From DASPJQ01 sp035299065 (GTDB taxonomy: Bacteria > Bacteroidota > Bacteroidia > Flavobacteriales_D > UBA2798), in the NCBI GenBank assembly GCA_035299065.1, contig DATGXI010000002.1, forward strand, positions 16,730 through 80,729: a stretch of DNA of 64,000 bases, read 5' to 3'. The position numbers and the translations under genes were made by a program. Below are positions 60,650 through 64,000 of this stretch, piece by piece. A model generated the notes under the pieces. That model did no database searches and was not told the origin of the DNA. It saw only the letters and a list, made by a program, of their open reading frames with translations. Each line of letters begins with the position of its first letter. The stretch's first letter is position 1.

Positions 60650-60771
60650 TTTTGTTTTTGAGATACCTCGAAGCTAAGCCGGGAGGTTATTCATTTTTTA
60701 AACAATGCTGGCCGAAATTAACCAAAACCCTGTAATTTGGCAACGTTTTAACATTTATTGATTTTAACAAA

Positions 60772-63414
60772 ATGATGACCTCGGCTGACATACGCAAAAC
60801 TTTTCTTGAATTTTTCAGGCAGAAACAACATGAGATTGTGGCAAGTGCGCCACTCGTAATAAAAAATGACCCCACATTAATGTTCACAAATGCGGGCATG
60901 AATCAATTTAAAGATTTATTTCTTGGAAACTCACCCATAAAATTTCCGCGTATTGCCGACACACAAAAATGTTTGCGTGTGAGTGGTAAGCACAATGACC
61001 TGGAAGAAGTGGGCGTTGATACCTATCACCATACCATGTTTGAAATGCTGGGCAACTGGAGCTTTGGCGATTATTTTAAAAAAGAAGCCATACAGTGGAG
61101 CTGGGAGTTGTTGACCGAAGTATATAAATTACCAAAAGACCGTTTATACGTTACCGTTTTTGAAGGAAGCAAAGACGATAACCTTGCATTTGACCAGGAA
61201 GCGTTTGATGAATGGAAAAAATACATTGCCGAAGACAGGATTTTAAAAGGAAATAAAAAAGATAATTTCTGGGAAATGGGCGATACTGGTCCTTGCGGGC
61301 CGTGTAGCGAAATTCACATTGACCTGCGCGATGAAAGTGATCGTAAAAAACTTGATGGAAAAACATTGGTGAACGAAAGTCACCCACAGGTAATTGAAAT
61401 ATGGAATAACGTTTTCATGGAATTTAACCGCAAGGCAAACGGAAGTCTTGAGAAATTACCTGCACAACATGTTGACACAGGCATGGGCTTTGAACGCCTT
61501 TGCATGGCTATACAAGGTAAAAAATCAAATTATGATACCGATGTATTTAGTCCTTTGCTGGAAAAATTAGAGCAAATTAGCGGGTTGAGGTATAAAGCCG
61601 ACAATGTTGGACATAAACAACAGGAAGACATAAATATTGCCATGCGTGTATGTTCTGACCATATTCGGGCTATTTCATTCAGTATTTGCGATGGGCAATT
61701 GCCGTCAAACACAGGAGCAGGATATGTTATAAGAAGGATATTGAGAAGAGCAATTCGTTATGGTTACCAAACGCTTAACCTGCGCGAGCCATTTATGTAC
61801 CGTTTGGTTCCTGTATTGTGCAAAATCATGGGCGATGCTTTTCCTGAACTCAATGCCCAGAAATTATTAATTGAAAAAGTCATTAAGGAAGAAGAAGTTT
61901 CATTTTACCGTACACTTGAAAACGGTTTGAAGCGCATTGACTCAGTTTGTGTGGAACTTAACCAAACCAAAAAAACAAAAGTGATTGATGGCAAAGTAGT
62001 GTTTGAATTGTATGATACATTTGGGTTTCCTGACGATTTGACCTCACTGATAGCGCGTGGGTACGGGTTGGAAATTGATGAAAAAGGATTTAACGAAGAG
62101 TTGAACAAGCAAAAAGACCGTTCACGTGCAGCAACGCAAATTGAGACCGAAGACTGGGTGGTAATACACCCAAGCGATAAAGAAGAATTTGTAGGGTATG
62201 ATATTTTGTCAACACATGTACACATCAATAAATACCGCAGGGTAAAACAAAAAGGAAAAGACCAGTACCAATTGGTATTGAACATTACACCTTTTTATGC
62301 TGAAAGTGGCGGCCAGGTAGGCGATGTGGGTACACTGGAATCAGGTGGTGAAATTATTGAAGTGGTTGATACCAAAAAAGAAAACAACCTGATTGTTCAT
62401 TATGTAAATAAATTGCCATCAGACCCAAAAGCAAAATTTGTGGCGGCCGTTGACAAGCAAACACGTCAACTGACTTCAAGCAATCACTCGGCCACACATT
62501 TATTGCATGAGGCCTTGCGTGATGCGCTGGGAACACACGTTGAACAAAAAGGTTCATTGGTAAATCCTGATCATTTGCGTTTTGACTTTTCACATTTTTC
62601 AAAAATGAGTGATGAGGAATTGGAAAAAGTGGAGCGCCAGGTAAATTTAAAAGTGCGTGAAAACATTTTGCTTGACGAAAAAAGGAATACGCCTATTGAA
62701 GACGCAAAAGCTATGGGCGCCATGGCTTTGTTTGGCGAAAAATATGGTGAGGTGGTTCGCGTAATCAAATTTGGATCATCTGTTGAATTGTGCGGAGGTA
62801 CCCATGTGAAGTCAACAGGCGAAATAGGCTTTTTCAAAATCATTTCTGAAGGAGCGGTTGCCGCAGGTATCAGGCGTATTGAAGCAATCAGCTCAATGCG
62901 TGCTGAAGAGTATTTTGAGCAAAAAGAGCATTTGTTAAAGGAGATCAATCATGTATTGAAAAATCCAAAGGATACGTTAAAAGCAATAAATGACCTGATT
63001 GAAACAAATCATGCCTTACAAAAAAAGCTTGATGCGTTTAACAAAGATAAAGCCGGGCAAATCAAGAAAGAATTGTTGGGAGAGATTAAAAATGTGAATG
63101 GAATTAATTTCCTGGCCCGTAAAGTTGATTTGGACAACGCCAGCATTAAAGACATTGCGTTTCAGTTAAAAGCTGAAGTGGGCAATGTGTTTATGGTTTT
63201 GGTTAATGAAAGTGAAGGAAAAGCAGGTATAAATGTGTTGGTGCATGAGGATTTGGTTAAATCAAAAAACATGAATGCCGGAAACATTGTGAAGGAATTG
63301 GCCAAAGAGATTAATGGAGGAGGCGGCGGACAACCATTTTTTGCCACAGCTGGTGGCACGAAGGTTGAGGGGTTGGATGAGGTGTTGAAAAAAGCAAGCG
63401 AATACATTAAATAA
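60772..63414 (+). CDS. alaS: Alanyl-tRNA synthetase
   Basis: 880 residues, full length. Catalytic core: NAGMNQFKDLFLG, RVSGKHNDLEEVG, HTMFEMLGNWSFGDYFK and TGMGFERL. Editing domain: HSATHLLHEAL (HxxxH near 571) and ELCGGTHV (C...H near 673), which bind Zn. C-terminal oligomerisation domain ends GGGGGQPFFATAGGTKVEGL. Two ATGs, 60772 and 60775, are equivalent. It charges tRNA-Ala. A degenerate repeat and a G+C-poor 120 bp lie upstream. Confidence 0.98.
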   Translation: MMTSADIRKTFLEFFRQKQHEIVASAPLVIKNDPTLMFTNAGMNQFKDLFLGNSPIKFPRIADTQKCLRVSGKHNDLEEVGVDTYHHTMFEMLGNWSFGDYFKKEAIQWSWELLTEVYKLPKDRLYVTVFEGSKDDNLAFDQEAFDEWKKYIAEDRILKGNKKDNFWEMGDTGPCGPCSEIHIDLRDESDRKKLDGKTLVNESHPQVIEIWNNVFMEFNRKANGSLEKLPAQHVDTGMGFERLCMAIQGKKSNYDTDVFSPLLEKLEQISGLRYKADNVGHKQQEDINIAMRVCSDHIRAISFSICDGQLPSNTGAGYVIRRILRRAIRYGYQTLNLREPFMYRLVPVLCKIMGDAFPELNAQKLLIEKVIKEEEVSFYRTLENGLKRIDSVCVELNQTKKTKVIDGKVVFELYDTFGFPDDLTSLIARGYGLEIDEKGFNEELNKQKDRSRAATQIETEDWVVIHPSDKEEFVGYDILSTHVHINKYRRVKQKGKDQYQLVLNITPFYAESGGQVGDVGTLESGGEIIEVVDTKKENNLIVHYVNKLPSDPKAKFVAAVDKQTRQLTSSNHSATHLLHEALRDALGTHVEQKGSLVNPDHLRFDFSHFSKMSDEELEKVERQVNLKVRENILLDEKRNTPIEDAKAMGAMALFGEKYGEVVRVIKFGSSVELCGGTHVKSTGEIGFFKIISEGAVAAGIRRIEAISSMRAEEYFEQKEHLLKEINHVLKNPKDTLKAINDLIETNHALQKKLDAFNKDKAGQIKKELLGEIKNVNGINFLARKVDLDNASIKDIAFQLKAEVGNVFMVLVNESEGKAGINVLVHEDLVKSKNMNAGNIVKELAKEINGGGGGQPFFATAGGTKVEGLDEVLKKASEYIK

Positions 63415-63426
63415 TTTATTGCTTTC

Positions 63427-63522
63427 TTAACCACAAAGGTAGCAGAGAAGAGCCAGAGTTCGCCAAGTGTTTAAACTTGTTTCTCTGTTTTTTCAGGTTA
63501 AACTCAGGTTCTCTGTGGTTAA
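63427..63522. repeat. Palindromic repeat (TTAACCAC arms) between alaS and the sensor gene
   Basis: TTAACCACAAAG at 63427 and CTCTGTGGTTAA ending at 63522 form imperfect arms around about 70 bases with further CAGAG/CTCTG words. It looks like another intergenic palindrome, related in form to the 60593 repeat but with a different core. Confidence 0.6.
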
Positions 63523-63537
63523 ACAGAAGAAATAGAC

Positions 63538-64000
63538 ATGCGTAAAACAACCATTCTTCGCCAGCTATTGCTTAACATTACCATTCCGGTAATACTGGTA
63601 CTTTTGTTGTTTTCGTATACCAATTACCGCTATAACAAAGCTGAACTTGAAGACCAGGTGAAGCAGCGCTTCAGCCAAATTATTGCTGAGGTTAAAGACA
63701 TGGCAGCCCTTCATGATTATGCCATGAAGGTGAACGAAAAACATTTCGAAGCGCGCATGAAAGAACTAAGCGGCATGCTCATTAAAAAATTTGAGACCCT
63801 TGATCCCGTTCGTACCGACTTATATAAACTCTCTCTTGAAATGGGGCTGGATACCAATACAGAATCCATTTATTTTATTGATACAAACGGAGTAATTGTA
63901 AACACAACCTTTCATAAAGACCTTCATCTTGATTTTTATGCTCGCGGTAAAGGATACCGTGAATATTTTGAGAAAATATGGGCAAAAAACGGGTTTGTAG
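63538..64000 (+). CDS. Membrane sensor protein, N-terminal part (3' end outside window)
   Basis: 154 codons from ATG at 63538 to the window edge, no stop. A membrane helix lies at about 9-27 (LLLNITIPVILVLLLFSY), then a helical segment (KAELEDQVKQRFSQIIAEVKDMAALHDYAMKV in short form) and the beginning of a Cache-like sensor domain (NTESIYFIDTNGVIVNTTFH; DFYARGKGYREYFEKIW). This layout is usual for histidine kinases, SpoIIE-type phosphatases and SiaA-like proteins. The catalytic part is not seen, so the class cannot be decided. Confidence 0.75.
   Translation, partial: MRKTTILRQLLLNITIPVILVLLLFSYTNYRYNKAELEDQVKQRFSQIIAEVKDMAALHDYAMKVNEKHFEARMKELSGMLIKKFETLDPVRTDLYKLSLEMGLDTNTESIYFIDTNGVIVNTTFHKDLHLDFYARGKGYREYFEKIWAKNGFV

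Overview
The window is a chromosomal segment of a Bacteroidota bacterium, most likely class Bacteroidia in the broad sense; I cannot fix the family. Five or six secreted proteins end in type IX secretion (T9SS) type A sorting domains. The best promoters match the Bacteroidota pattern TTG-N(17-23)-TAnnTTTG, ribosome-binding sites are mostly absent, and several families are typical of the phylum (DUF5683, DUF6340, long NusB, PUR-like DUF3276, menaquinone genes, the parA-parB-DUF5683-dapB-lepB order). I found no rRNA, tRNA, CRISPR array, prophage or transposase.

Layout. 1-3.9 kb: the edge of an SH3b/NlpC-P60-type gene, a small membrane protein, a 2-Cys peroxiredoxin, a MORN-repeat protein, and a sigma factor paired with a membrane-anchored trypsin-like protease. 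4-9 kb: a two-subunit transketolase with a von Willebrand A protein between its halves, then an ECF sigma factor, a membrane protein with two PxGYF motifs and a Spy-like periplasmic protein. 9.3-14.5 kb: an outer-membrane barrel, a class III aminotransferase, a CotH-kinase-like T9SS cargo, proC and phenylalanine hydroxylase (phhA). 14.5-21 kb: an ABC exporter, leucine-type dehydrogenase, and nusB-DUF1573-yajC-cinA. 21-28 kb: a TlpA-like thioredoxin, a degenerate ABC pair behind a T9SS cargo, a CAP protein and signal peptidase I. 28-36.4 kb: dapB, DUF5683, parB, parA, an FMN reductase, menD, menB, a GxxExxY nuclease-fold cassette and 3-hydroxyacyl-CoA dehydrogenase. 36.4-50 kb: a second CAP protein, a cation efflux protein, a T9SS propeller, an ECF sigma factor, uvrA, an SDR, an Smr protein and further secreted proteins. 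50-64 kb: an exonuclease/endonuclease-type phosphodiesterase, a PAP2-like protein, a SiaC-like protein, a LytTR two-component pair, an AcpH-like protein, more secreted proteins, a PUR-like protein, an M23 peptidase, alaS and the start of a membrane sensor.

The strongest regulatory signal is the leader of phhA (14331-14469). A 23-codon ORF with three consecutive Tyr codons overlaps one hairpin and precedes an intrinsic terminator whose U-tract almost touches the phhA start codon. The hairpin arms can re-pair as an antiterminator. This fits ribosome-mediated attenuation tuned to tyrosine, the product of PhhA. The second notable structure is the GxxExxY gene enclosed by 28-bp inverted repeats (26/28 matching), related to half-sites and degenerate copies elsewhere in the window.

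Smaller points include three intrinsic terminators that abut or enclose the next gene's start codon, a (CA)12 tract upstream of a T9SS surface protein, a (TCTTAAA)6 tract at the menD/menB junction, an in-frame 84-bp repeat in an ABC exporter loop, and a 58-codon gene at 55996. Functions are assigned by reading motifs; no database search was possible.
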